From positions 1 to 56,064 of the forward strand of contig NZ_PYMB01000025.1 of the NCBI RefSeq assembly GCF_003026455.1: a DNA stretch of 56,064 nt, read 5' to 3'. The position numbers and the translations under genes were made by a program. Source of the DNA: Photobacterium rosenbergii (GTDB lineage Bacteria > Pseudomonadota > Gammaproteobacteria > Enterobacterales > Vibrionaceae). The notes beneath the pieces were generated by a model. It was not told where the DNA came from. It saw only the letters and a list, made by a program, of their open reading frames with translations, and made no database searches. Every line of letters starts with the position of its first letter. The stretch's first letter is position 1. Shown here in pieces: positions 1-8,454 of the stretch.

Positions 1-379
1 GTCTGGCGAGCAGCGCCCCTTTGACCGGGCGCAGCTCGCCAGACAATGCCAACTCCCCCAAAAACTCATAATCATGCAGCTTATTTGCAGGTATCTGCTC
101 TGAAGCAGCCAGAATACCCAGCGCGATAGGCAAGTCGAACCTTCCCCCTTCCTTGGGCAAGTCGGCGGGGGCGAGGTTGACCGTTATCCGCCGGGATGGG
201 AATTCAAACCCGGCATTCACGATGGCACTGCGCACCCTGTCCTTGGCTTCCTTAACGCTGGTTTCTGGTAACCCAACAAGCTGGAATGCCGGCATCCCAT
301 TACTGATATGTACCTCAACGGTAACGGCTGGGGCCTGCACCCCGACGCTGGCACGGCTATGGATAATGGCAAGGTTCAT
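1..379 (-). CDS. comM: ComM/YifB-type Mg-chelatase-like AAA+ ATPase, N-terminal part
   Basis: Only the first 126 codons are present; the gene runs off the left edge. The product begins MNLAIIHSRASVGVQAP and continues with VEVHISNGMPAFQLVGLPE and LAPADLPKEGGRFDLPIA, the N-terminal subdomain typical of ComM/YifB. Family members are hexameric helicases that promote branch migration during natural transformation, which fits a competent Vibrionaceae host. The ATG at 379 has an upstream AGGA. The gene is divergent from the ilv operon, a pairing I recall from Vibrio and Escherichia. The ATPase and C-terminal domains are outside the window and cannot be judged. Confidence 0.88.
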   Translation of the reverse strand, partial: MNLAIIHSRASVGVQAPAVTVEVHISNGMPAFQLVGLPETSVKEAKDRVRSAIVNAGFEFPSRRITVNLAPADLPKEGGRFDLPIALGILAASEQIPANKLHDYEFLGELALSGELRPVKGALLAR

Positions 380-566
380 CAATCGTCATCCTGCTGTTAT
401 TTCAACCAAAAAAGTTAATACTTTTCACCTAATAGGTTTCACCAATAGCCTATTTATGCAGCCGGATTGCAAAATAATTTTGATTTTTTTCTTGTCATGC
501 GATCGATGTCTGTGTTACCACTAGGTCAACACAACGTCTTAACATTAAAAATCGGACAGACAGTCA

Positions 567-656
567 ATGCAATTTATGGCCAACGCCCTCCTACTCATTA
601 TCAACGTCATCGTGGTGCTCATTTCACTACGAGGGGGTCGGGCAGGCGTAAATTAG
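567..656 (+). CDS. ilvL: ilv operon leader peptide (29 aa)
   Basis: This short frame reads MQFMANALLLIINVIVVLIS followed by LRGGRAGVN. It holds a dense run of Leu, Ile and Val codons (LLLIINVIVVLI, residues 8-19), exactly what a branched-chain amino-acid attenuator needs. It stops 25 nt before a strong terminator hairpin and 130 nt before ilvG. When charged Leu, Ile or Val tRNA is scarce, ribosome stalling here should prevent the terminator from forming. The ribosome site is weak (GGA about 10 nt upstream), and the ATG at 576 is an alternative start. I could not assign a convincing promoter in the 380-566 gap. Confidence 0.85.
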   Translation: MQFMANALLLIINVIVVLISLRGGRAGVN

Positions 657-681
657 CTGACAAGCACAACAAACGCAGAGA

Positions 682-717
682 AGCCCCCTAAGCCAACAGG
701 CTAGGGGGCTTTTTTTT
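682..717 (+). terminator. ilv attenuator terminator
   Basis: AGCCCCCT (682-689) pairs with AGGGGGCT (703-710), and AGCC (691-694) pairs with GGCT (699-702) around an AACA loop, leaving one bulged A. A run of T follows to 717. It lies between the leader peptide and ilvG, so it is the regulated transcription stop of the operon. Confidence 0.9.
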
Positions 718-786
718 GAACTAATTAACCAGAACAGCTGAAATAACCATCAGCACGTCACAGGCAAGGAACAGGGGAGAGCAGCG

Positions 787-2433
787 ATGACGGGAGCAGA
801 GTTGGTCGTAAAGGCGCTGCAGAAGCAGGGGATAACAACGGTATTTGGCTACCCGGGCGGGGCCATCATGCCAATCTACGACGCGCTTTATGACGGTGGT
901 GTCGAGCATATCCTATGCCGCCACGAGCAAGGCGCAGCCATGGCCGCTATCGGGATGGCAAGAGCCACCCAGGATGTCGCGGTATGCATGGCAACATCAG
1001 GCCCGGGAGCGACTAATTTGATGACAGGTCTGGCTGACGCCTTCCTTGATTCGGTGCCAATCGTGGCAATCACTGGGCAAGTTGCCAGCTCGCACATCGG
1101 CACCGATGCCTTCCAAGAAATGGATGTGATCGGCATGTCACTGGCCTGTGCCAAGCACAGCTACCTGGTGACCGATATCAACGATCTGATCCCAACCCTT
1201 GCCGAGGCCTTCGAGGTTGCCAAGGCCGGCCGCCCAGGTCCGGTGGTGGTCGATATAGCCAAAGATGTCCAGCTTGCCCTCGCCCCTGAAGGAGACCTGA
1301 CCCCGATCACTCCACCAGCTATCCCTGTCGTATCCAACGACCAGATAGCAACCGCCCAGCAGGTTCTTTCTGCAAGCCAGCGCCCTGTGTTGTATGTTGG
1401 CGGTGGCGTCCAGTTGGCCCATGCTACCGACACGGTTCGTACCTTCCTTGCCATGAACCCGATGCCATCGGTCAGCACCCTCAAAGGCCTTGGCACAATC
1501 GAGCGCCACGACCCGCATTATTTGGGGATGCTAGGGATGCATGGCACCAAGACGGCCAACCTAGTGGTCCAAGAGTGTGACCTGCTAATTGTTATCGGTG
1601 CCCGTTTTGATGACCGGGTGACCGGCAAGCTAGATACCTTCGCACCCCATGCCAAGGTGATCCATATCGATATCGATGCCGCCGAGTTCAACAAGCTGCG
1701 TCATGCCCATGCCCCGCTGCGTGGTGATATCAACGTTATCCTGCCGCAGCTTGAACTGAGCCAGGATATCAGTGACTGGGTTGACTACACTTCAAGCCTG
1801 CGCCAACAGAACAAGTGGCGCTACGACCACCCGGGCGACCTGATCTATGCCCCACTGCTAATGAAGCAGCTATCAGACATGATGCCGGACTCCTCGATGG
1901 TCTCGACGGATGTCGGCCAGCACCAGATGTGGGCGGCCCAACACATCCAGCCACGCCAGCCACAGAACTACATCACCTCTGCAGGCCTTGGCACCATGGG
2001 CTTTGGCTTACCTGCCGCGATGGGTGCCAAGGTAGCCCGCCCGGATGACGAGTCTATCCTGATCACCGGCGACGGCTCGTTCATGATGAACATCCAGGAG
2101 CTCGGCACCCTCAAGCGCCGCCAGATCCCGGTCAAGATGGTGCTGATCAACAACCAGCGCCTCGGCATGGTACGCCAGTGGCAATCTTTGTTCTTCGATG
2201 GCCGCCACAGCGAAACCATCCTTGATGACAACCCAGATTTCGTGATGCTGGCCAAGGCCTTCGATATCCCGGGCAAAACCATCACCCGTAAGGAAGAAGT
2301 CGAGCCGGCACTGAAAGAAATGATGGCGAGCAAAACGGCTTACCTGCTCCATGTATTGATCTCAGAAGAAGACAATGTATGGCCCCTCGTACCACCTGGC
2401 GCGGCAAATCAAGATATGCTGGAGAATACTTAA
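787..2433 (+). CDS. ilvG: Acetolactate synthase II, large (catalytic) subunit
   Basis: Acetohydroxyacid synthase joins two pyruvates, or pyruvate and 2-oxobutyrate, in the first common step of valine, leucine and isoleucine synthesis. The 548 aa are full length with no frameshift, unlike the broken ilvG of E. coli K-12. The ThDP-dependent fold is clear: catalytic Glu47 in CRHEQGAAMAAIG, the central FAD-binding domain, and the ThDP/Mg motif starting GDGSFMMN at about residue 428 and ending in a conserved INN. A GGGGAG ribosome site precedes the ATG. Its stop TAA shares one base with the ilvM start, so translation is probably coupled. It heads ilvGMEDA behind the ilvL attenuator. Confidence 0.97.
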   Translation: MTGAELVVKALQKQGITTVFGYPGGAIMPIYDALYDGGVEHILCRHEQGAAMAAIGMARATQDVAVCMATSGPGATNLMTGLADAFLDSVPIVAITGQVASSHIGTDAFQEMDVIGMSLACAKHSYLVTDINDLIPTLAEAFEVAKAGRPGPVVVDIAKDVQLALAPEGDLTPITPPAIPVVSNDQIATAQQVLSASQRPVLYVGGGVQLAHATDTVRTFLAMNPMPSVSTLKGLGTIERHDPHYLGMLGMHGTKTANLVVQECDLLIVIGARFDDRVTGKLDTFAPHAKVIHIDIDAAEFNKLRHAHAPLRGDINVILPQLELSQDISDWVDYTSSLRQQNKWRYDHPGDLIYAPLLMKQLSDMMPDSSMVSTDVGQHQMWAAQHIQPRQPQNYITSAGLGTMGFGLPAAMGAKVARPDDESILITGDGSFMMNIQELGTLKRRQIPVKMVLINNQRLGMVRQWQSLFFDGRHSETILDDNPDFVMLAKAFDIPGKTITRKEEVEPALKEMMASKTAYLLHVLISEEDNVWPLVPPGAANQDMLENT

Positions 2434-2681
2434 TGGACAGATATTTACTCGACATCAAAGCGGATGATAAGCCAGTATTACTAGAGCGGATCTTGCGCGT
2501 TATCCGCCACCGTGGTTTTGTGATAAAACAAGTGAATGCAACCCAAAACCATGAAAGCAAAATTGCCAGTATCGAAATCCTTGTCGACAGCGACCGCCCG
2601 ATAACGACGCTGATCAACCAAATCGAGAAACTTTGGGATATTCGTACCGTAGAAACCACACTCGTAGAAAACCGAGATTAG
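2433..2681 (+). CDS. ilvM: Acetolactate synthase II, small regulatory subunit
   Basis: An 82-aa ACT-domain protein, MDRYLLDIKADDKPVLLERI onward, with the conserved LRVIRHRGF stretch seen in IlvM. It binds and stabilises the IlvG catalytic subunit. The ATG at 2433 overlaps the ilvG stop (TAATG). An in-frame upstream start exists inside ilvG but would add residues unlike the family. The length matches E. coli IlvM (87 aa). The next gene, ilvE, follows after 20 nt. Confidence 0.93.
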   Translation: MDRYLLDIKADDKPVLLERILRVIRHRGFVIKQVNATQNHESKIASIEILVDSDRPITTLINQIEKLWDIRTVETTLVENRD

Positions 2682-2701
2682 ATTTTAAGGAAGGAACAAA
2701 C

Positions 2702-3637
2702 ATGGCCAACACAGCGGATTTTATTTGGTTCAACGGTGAAATGGTGCCTTGGGGCGATGCCAAGGTGCACGTCCTAACCCATGCCATGCACTACGGTACC
2801 TCGGTCTTCGAAGGTATCCGCTGCTACAACACCCCGAAAGGTCCGGCGGTCTTCCGCCACAAAGAGCACATGGATCGCCTGAAGAACTCAGCCAAAATCT
2901 ACCGCTTCCCGATCCCATACAGCTCAGACGAGCTGATGGAGATCTGCCGCGAAACCCTACGGGTCAACAAGCTGGAGTCAGCTTATATCCGCCCGCTGGG
3001 CTATGTCGGCAATGTTGGCCTAGGCGTCTGCCCACCAGTAGGCACCGAGATGGATCTGATGGTTGCGGCTTTCCCATGGGGTTCCTACCTCGGTGAAGAA
3101 GCACTGGAAAATGGTGTTGATGCGATGATTTCCAGCTGGCACCGTGCCGCGCCGAACACCATCCCGACGGCAGCCAAAGCCGGTGGTAACTACCTATCTT
3201 CGCTACTGGTTGGCGGAGAAGCCCGCCGCCACGGCTATGCCGAGGGTATTGCCCTAAGCGTAGACGGCTACCTATCTGAAGGGGCAGGCGAGAACCTGTT
3301 CGTTGTTCGTAACGGCATCCTATCAACGCCACCAACCACCAGCGCCATCTTGCCGGGTATTACCCGCGATACCATCATGACCCTGGCCAAAGAGCGTGGC
3401 TATGAAGTCCGTGAAGAAAACATCGCCCGCGAGGCCCTATACCTCGCTGATGAGATCTTCATGACAGGTACCGCAGCTGAAATCGTGCCGGTCCGCAGCG
3501 TTGACCAGATCACGGTGGGCGAGGGCAAGCGTGGCCCAATCACCAAGGTGCTGCAGGAAGCCTACTTCGGCCTGTTCAACGGCACCACCGAAGACAAATG
3601 GGGTTGGCTTGACTACGTTTACCCTACCGACAAGTAA
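2702..3637 (+). CDS. ilvE: Branched-chain amino-acid aminotransferase
   Basis: This PLP fold-type IV transaminase carries out the last step of Ile, Val and Leu synthesis. The 311-aa protein starts MANTADFIWFNGEMVPWGDA and contains the family stretch HYGTSVFEGIRCY and the PLP lysine K159 in AAKAGGNYLSS. The start was set at 2702 because AAGGAAGG lies just upstream and the N-terminus then aligns with E. coli IlvE. An earlier in-frame start at 2633 would lie within ilvM. It is the third structural gene of the operon. Confidence 0.97.
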   Translation: MANTADFIWFNGEMVPWGDAKVHVLTHAMHYGTSVFEGIRCYNTPKGPAVFRHKEHMDRLKNSAKIYRFPIPYSSDELMEICRETLRVNKLESAYIRPLGYVGNVGLGVCPPVGTEMDLMVAAFPWGSYLGEEALENGVDAMISSWHRAAPNTIPTAAKAGGNYLSSLLVGGEARRHGYAEGIALSVDGYLSEGAGENLFVVRNGILSTPPTTSAILPGITRDTIMTLAKERGYEVREENIAREALYLADEIFMTGTAAEIVPVRSVDQITVGEGKRGPITKVLQEAYFGLFNGTTEDKWGWLDYVYPTDK

Positions 3638-3703
3638 ACACTGACACAGCAGCCGGTGTGGATACCACGCCGGCCAAGCAATACAGCAAAAGGATTTTTC
3701 GTT

Positions 3704-5545
3704 ATGCCCAAGTACCGCTCCGCCACCACAACCCATGGCCGTAATATGGCTGGTGCCCGTGCCCTATGGCGCGCCACTGGCGTGAAAGATGAAGATTTCG
3801 GCAAGCCAATTATTGCGGTGGTAAACTCGTTCACCCAATTTGTTCCGGGCCATGTCCACCTCAAGGATCTCGGCCAGTTAGTCGCGAAAGAAATTGAAGC
3901 GGCGGGCGGTATCGCCAAAGAATTCAATACCATTGCTGTTGATGATGGTATCGCAATGGGCCACGGCGGCATGCTCTACTCACTACCGTCACGTGAGTTG
4001 ATCGCCGACTCGGTCGAGTACATGGTCAATGCCCACTGCGCCGATGCCATGGTTTGTATCTCGAACTGCGACAAGATCACCCCGGGGATGCTAATGGCCT
4101 CGTTGCGCCTTAACATCCCAGTGATCTTTGTCTCCGGCGGCCCGATGGAAGCCGGCAAAACCAAGCTGTCGGATCAGATCCTCAAGCTGGATCTGGTTGA
4201 TGCCATGATCCAAGGTGCCGATCCAAACGTCTCTGATGAGCAAAGCGAGCAAATCGAACGCTCGGCGTGCCCAACCTGTGGCTCTTGCTCCGGTATGTTT
4301 ACCGCCAACTCAATGAACTGCCTGACCGAAGCCCTTGGCCTGAGTCAACCGGGCAACGGTTCGATGCTGGCGACCCACGCCGACCGCGAACAGCTATTTA
4401 TCAATGCCGGCAAGCGCATTGTCGACCTGACCAAGCGTTACTATGAGCAGGATGACGAAAGCGCGCTGCCTCGTAATATCGCTACCAAGCAAGCGTTTGA
4501 AAATGCTATGGCACTGGATATTGCCATGGGCGGTTCAACCAACACTGTCCTCCACCTTCTGGCAGCAGCACAAGAAGGCGAAGTGGATTTCACCATGGAA
4601 GACATCGACCGTATGTCACGCCAGGTCCCACACTTGTGTAAAGTGGCTCCGTCGACCCAGAAATACCACATGGAAGATGTCCACCGGGCGGGTGGTGTTT
4701 ACGGCATCCTTGCCGAGCTAGATCGTGCAGGCCTATTCCAAAGCGATTGCTACAACGTACTGGGCGAGCAGTTCTCGGAAAGCTTCAAGCATTACGATAT
4801 CGTCCAAACCCAGTCCGAGGACGTGAAATCATTCTTCCGTGCAGGCCCTGCCGGGATCCGTACTACCCAGGCATTCTCGCAAGATTGCCGCTGGGACACG
4901 CTGGATGATGACCGTGAGAACGGTTGTATCCGCAGCAAAGAACATGCCTTTAGCCAAGACGGTGGCCTTGCTGTACTATCTGGCAACATGGCACTGGACG
5001 GCTGTATCGTCAAAACAGCAGGTGTGGATGAGAGCTGCCTGACTTTCACTGGCCCTGCCATTGTGTTCGAAAGCCAGGAAACCGCAGTTGAAGGTATTTT
5101 GGGCGGCAAGGTCAAAGCCGGCGATGTGGTCGTGATCCGCTACGAAGGACCTAAGGGTGGCCCGGGTATGCAGGAAATGCTTTACCCGACCACTTACCTC
5201 AAGTCCATGGGGCTTGGCAAGGAATGTGCCCTGATCACCGATGGCCGTTTCTCCGGCGGCACCAGCGGCCTGTCAATTGGCCACGTCTCTCCGGAAGCTG
5301 CCAACGGCGGTACCATTGGCCTGATCCAAGACGGCGATACCATCGCTATTGATATCCCGAACCGCAGCATTGATCTCCAAGTTGATGAAGCAACGCTGTC
5401 CAGCCGCCGTGCGCAAGCCGAGCAACGTGGTTGGAAGCCATTGGATCGCCAGCGTGAAGTGTCTTTTGCCCTGCGCGCCTACGCCAACCTTGCGACCAGT
5501 GCCGATAAAGGCGCGGTGCGCGATAAATCGAAACTGGAAGGGTAG
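3704..5545 (+). CDS. ilvD: Dihydroxy-acid dehydratase
   Basis: It dehydrates 2,3-dihydroxy-3-methyl acids to the 2-keto acids that IlvE transaminates. The product is 613 aa and starts MPKYRSATTTHGRNMAGARA. The Fe-S ligand motifs CISNCDK and CPTCGSCSGMF are intact, as is the C-terminal GRFSGGTSGLSIGHVSPEAA. The start at 3704 follows AAAGGA; an upstream in-frame start at 3656 would add 16 residues absent from the family. It lies 66 nt after ilvE and 3 nt before ilvA. Confidence 0.97.
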   Translation: MPKYRSATTTHGRNMAGARALWRATGVKDEDFGKPIIAVVNSFTQFVPGHVHLKDLGQLVAKEIEAAGGIAKEFNTIAVDDGIAMGHGGMLYSLPSRELIADSVEYMVNAHCADAMVCISNCDKITPGMLMASLRLNIPVIFVSGGPMEAGKTKLSDQILKLDLVDAMIQGADPNVSDEQSEQIERSACPTCGSCSGMFTANSMNCLTEALGLSQPGNGSMLATHADREQLFINAGKRIVDLTKRYYEQDDESALPRNIATKQAFENAMALDIAMGGSTNTVLHLLAAAQEGEVDFTMEDIDRMSRQVPHLCKVAPSTQKYHMEDVHRAGGVYGILAELDRAGLFQSDCYNVLGEQFSESFKHYDIVQTQSEDVKSFFRAGPAGIRTTQAFSQDCRWDTLDDDRENGCIRSKEHAFSQDGGLAVLSGNMALDGCIVKTAGVDESCLTFTGPAIVFESQETAVEGILGGKVKAGDVVVIRYEGPKGGPGMQEMLYPTTYLKSMGLGKECALITDGRFSGGTSGLSIGHVSPEAANGGTIGLIQDGDTIAIDIPNRSIDLQVDEATLSSRRAQAEQRGWKPLDRQREVSFALRAYANLATSADKGAVRDKSKLEG

Positions 5546-5548
5546 CCT

Positions 5549-7105
5549 ATGATGAGCGAAGCCACTCAGGCCAATGAGGTCGAGCTCCCCAGCGGGGCAG
5601 ATTACCTGCGGGATATTCTCCGGGCACCGGTTTATGAAGTCGCTCAGGTCACGCCGTTACAAAGCATGCCCCGCCTAGGCGGGCGCATCGGCAACCAAGT
5701 CCAGCTCAAGCGGGAGGACCGCCAGCCGGTTCACTCGTTCAAGCTGCGCGGTGCCTACAATATGATGTCCCAGCTCACTGACGCCCAGCGTCAGGCTGGG
5801 GTGATTGCCGCTTCGGCAGGTAATCACGCCCAGGGCTTGGCTATGTCAGGCAAGCACCTCGGCGTACAGGCGACCATTGTCATGCCACGTACGACCCCGG
5901 ACATCAAAGTGGATGCTGTTCGTGGTTTCGGCGGCAAAGTCGTTCTGCATGGCGGAAACTTTGATGAAGCCAAAGCCCATGCCGAAATGCTGGCAGGGCA
6001 ACACGGTTACACCTTCATCCCTCCTTTCGATCACCCAGCAGTGATTGCCGGGCAGGGAACGATTGGGGTTGAACTGGTGCAGCAAAATGGTCACCTCGAC
6101 TATATCTTTGTTCCCGTCGGTGGCGGTGGTATTGCGGCCGGGGTCGCGGTATTGATCAAGCAGCTAATGCCACAAATCAAAGTGATCGGGGTCGAAGCCG
6201 AAGATTCCGCCTGCCTGCGTGCAGCGCTGGATGCCGGCGAACCGGTAACCCTGGAGCAGGTCGGTATGTTTGCCGATGGTGTCGCGGTCAAACGGATTGG
6301 CGAAGAGACATTCCGCCTGTGCCAGCAGTACCTCGATGACTCTATTACGGTAAGCAGTGATGAGATCTGCTCTGCAGTAAAAGATATCTTCGAAGATACG
6401 CGGGCTATTGCCGAACCTTCCGGTGCGCTATCTTTGGCCGGGCTGAAGAAATTTGCTGAACGCCACCAGCTAAAAGACAAACAGCTAGCGGCAGTGTTGT
6501 CGGGGGCCAACCTCAACTTCCATGGCCTGCGTTATGTCTCTGAGCGCTGTGAGCTAGGTGAAAAACGTGAGGGTTTATTAGCCGTTACCATCCCTGAGCG
6601 ACCTGGGGCATTCCTGGATTTCTGCCATATCCTTGGCGGCCGGGCAGTCACTGAGTTTAACTACCGCTACAACAATGACAGCTTGGCCAATGTCTTTGTC
6701 GGGGTACGTTTGATTCAAGGGCAGGAGGAGCTCGACAGCATCATTACCGATCTACGCAAAGGTGGTTATCCAGTAGTGGATTTGTCTGATGATGAAATGG
6801 CTAAGGTCCATGTCCGCTATATGATTGGCGGCAGGCCGTCGAAGCCATTGAAAGAAAGGTTATATAGCTTTGAGTTTCCGGAATATCCCGGTGCGCTACT
6901 CAAGTTCCTCAACACCTTGGGCACCCACTGGAATATCAGCCTGTTCAATTACCGTAACCATGGTGCTGACTATGGCCGGGTGTTGTGTGGATTTGAATTG
7001 GAAGAGCAGGATTTATTGTCCTTTACCAGCCACCTCCGTGAACTCGGCTATAGCTGGAAAGATGAAACAGATAACCCGGCCTATCAGTTCTTCCTTGCTC
7101 AATAA
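5549..7105 (+). CDS. ilvA: Threonine ammonia-lyase, biosynthetic
   Basis: This PLP enzyme deaminates threonine to 2-oxobutyrate, the committed step to isoleucine. The 518-aa length fits the long allosteric biosynthetic form rather than the short catabolic one. The PLP lysine is K65 in HSFKLRGAYN, the glycine-rich phosphate loop is VGGGGIAAGV, and two C-terminal ACT-like regulatory domains begin near residue 340 (LAVTIPERPGAFLDFC and FEFPEYPGALLKFL), where isoleucine would bind. GGAAGGG precedes tandem ATGs at 5549 and 5552. It is the last gene of the operon. No strong terminator is visible before the convergent gene at 7130. Confidence 0.96.
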   Translation: MMSEATQANEVELPSGADYLRDILRAPVYEVAQVTPLQSMPRLGGRIGNQVQLKREDRQPVHSFKLRGAYNMMSQLTDAQRQAGVIAASAGNHAQGLAMSGKHLGVQATIVMPRTTPDIKVDAVRGFGGKVVLHGGNFDEAKAHAEMLAGQHGYTFIPPFDHPAVIAGQGTIGVELVQQNGHLDYIFVPVGGGGIAAGVAVLIKQLMPQIKVIGVEAEDSACLRAALDAGEPVTLEQVGMFADGVAVKRIGEETFRLCQQYLDDSITVSSDEICSAVKDIFEDTRAIAEPSGALSLAGLKKFAERHQLKDKQLAAVLSGANLNFHGLRYVSERCELGEKREGLLAVTIPERPGAFLDFCHILGGRAVTEFNYRYNNDSLANVFVGVRLIQGQEELDSIITDLRKGGYPVVDLSDDEMAKVHVRYMIGGRPSKPLKERLYSFEFPEYPGALLKFLNTLGTHWNISLFNYRNHGADYGRVLCGFELEEQDLLSFTSHLRELGYSWKDETDNPAYQFFLAQ

Positions 7106-7129
7106 CACCGGGATTCGTATTTCTGACAA

Positions 7130-7531
7130 CTACAAGGCAGCCTCCGGGGCTGCTTTGTTTTCACTGTCACCTTCCATGCTGATATGTTCCAGTACCACTT
7201 TAAGCTGACTGATATGGCAAGCCAGCAATTTACTGCGCAGGGGCTCAGAGAGCTTTTCATACAGGGCTGAAAGTTGGATCAATTCAGACTTCAACTGTTC
7301 ATGCTGCATTTCCGGACGCTGGATATCAAACACAAACCAGCCTAACGGCTGTCCGGTAAGTTCAGCAATCTTCACCAAAGTGGAAATTCTCGGTTCTGTT
7401 TTTCCCGATTCAAGATCCAGATAGGTTTGTCTGGCGACATCTAGGTGTCTGGCCATCGCCACCTGGGAAATACCTTTCCACTCCCTCGCATCTTTTATCC
7501 GTTGTGCGATCCACGTTTTTACTTGTTCCAT
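7130..7531 (-). CDS. XRE-family transcriptional regulator (paralogue A)
   Basis: A 133-aa protein with an N-terminal helix-turn-helix (residues about 8-60, RIKDAREWKGISQVAMARHL, then VARQTYLDLESGKTEPR) and a C-terminal region of unknown role that is mostly helical. The likely DNA-reading helix, VARQTYLDLE, is shared with the neighbouring gene at 7762-8142, as are the following GKTEP and the WFV stretch. The two are therefore tandem paralogues. The ATG has a strong GGGGGAGG site. It is convergent with ilvA and nothing in the sequence ties it to that operon. The target and the inducer are unknown. Confidence 0.8.
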   Translation of the reverse strand: MEQVKTWIAQRIKDAREWKGISQVAMARHLDVARQTYLDLESGKTEPRISTLVKIAELTGQPLGWFVFDIQRPEMQHEQLKSELIQLSALYEKLSEPLRSKLLACHISQLKVVLEHISMEGDSENKAAPEAAL

Positions 7532-7761
7532 AGCCTCCCCCGCTTATCCCTTCCACGCCATATACTGCAACCTATGGATATGGAAGGAGTATCTCACTCC
7601 CTTAATGAGTATAATGTCATTCATATGATGATTATTCATTAGGAACAATGATTTACATAGCAGGCAAGTTTATAAACTGTGATTCTCTCCCTTCGTTGAC
7701 CAGCAATTAAGACAGTCACCATATGATTATGTCGGCATACACCGACACATATCTGACCACT

Positions 7762-8142
7762 TTATGACTTGTCACGCTGGGTTAGCGCACGGGTATATTC
7801 CGCCATAAACCCCGCCAAATTAATACTTTGCTGCAAAATGACATTTCTGGCTGAATGGGGTAATCGGCTGAAATACTGCAACAGGCGATCGATCTCTTCT
7901 TTGTATTCACTTTCCAAAATTTCAATGCCTTCATCACCGTACACGAACCAAGTTAATGGGCGCTCGGTTATCTCCGAAATTTCCGAGAGCATCCGGACTT
8001 TGGGCTCAGTCTTACCTGTTTCCAAATCCAAGTAAGTCTGGCGAGCGACCTTCAGTTGCTGGGCCATATGGACCTGGGTCAGGCCTTTCCATTCCCTGGC
8101 TTCTTTTATACGGGCTGCGATTTGGGCTTTCGGATCTGTCAT
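7762..8142 (-). CDS. XRE-family transcriptional regulator (paralogue B)
   Basis: A 126-aa protein, start MTDPKAQIAARIKEAREWKG, chosen because GGAGGTG lies 5-6 nt before this ATG; an earlier TTG at 8163 has no such site. The HTH spans about residues 8-60 with VARQTYLDLETGKTEPK, near-identical to paralogue A, so both may read the same or overlapping operators. The C-terminal half (EEIDRLLQYFSRLPHSARNV onward) differs from A and may carry the distinct sensing or dimerisation function. A 6-bp hairpin without a T tract (7730-7747) lies just downstream. The 230-nt gap to paralogue A suggests separate promoters. Confidence 0.8.
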   Translation of the reverse strand: MTDPKAQIAARIKEAREWKGLTQVHMAQQLKVARQTYLDLETGKTEPKVRMLSEISEITERPLTWFVYGDEGIEILESEYKEEIDRLLQYFSRLPHSARNVILQQSINLAGFMAEYTRALTQRDKS

Positions 8143-8376
8143 GTCACACCTCCAATACAACACAATGAATAATGCCTAGCTTTCATTACTGGATTGCACA
8201 ACATAAGCCAACTTGAGAGTAATTTAACAATCCATTAAATAACAACAATTTACTCGTATATACCGTTCGCGCTGTTGTAATTTGGTTTGCAAATGGTAAC
8301 CAGGATGCCCAATTTTCCTAAAACGCAAAAAAATCATTCACCCCTGTCTAGATAGTAGACGCTACCACCTAAGGGC

Positions 8377-8407
8377 AATAAAAAAGGCACCCGCTTGGGT
8401 GCCTTTT
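8377..8407 (-). terminator. Terminator after glmS
   Basis: AAAAGGCACCC (8382-8392) pairs with GGGTGCCTTTT (8397-8407) around GCTT. Read on the minus strand, a T-rich tract follows, so it ends the glmS transcript. It could also stop plus-strand transcription. Confidence 0.9.
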
Positions 8408-8454
8408 CTCACTTTTGAGACAAACTGTTAGCACATTGGCTAACAGGCTGATTT

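Noticed and set aside
466..520. Candidate ilv promoter around TTGTCA (492)
   Set aside because: The matching -10 (TTACCA) is too poor to support a call.
467..691. A 74-codon frame overlapping ilvL in another frame
   Set aside because: The overlapping ilvL frame has the Leu/Ile/Val codon run and fits the attenuator; this frame has no such pattern and runs into the terminator stem.
7730..7747. Hairpin TGTCGG/CCGACA as a terminator for XRE paralogue B
   Set aside because: Only 6 bp of stem and no T tract, so I do not call it a terminator.
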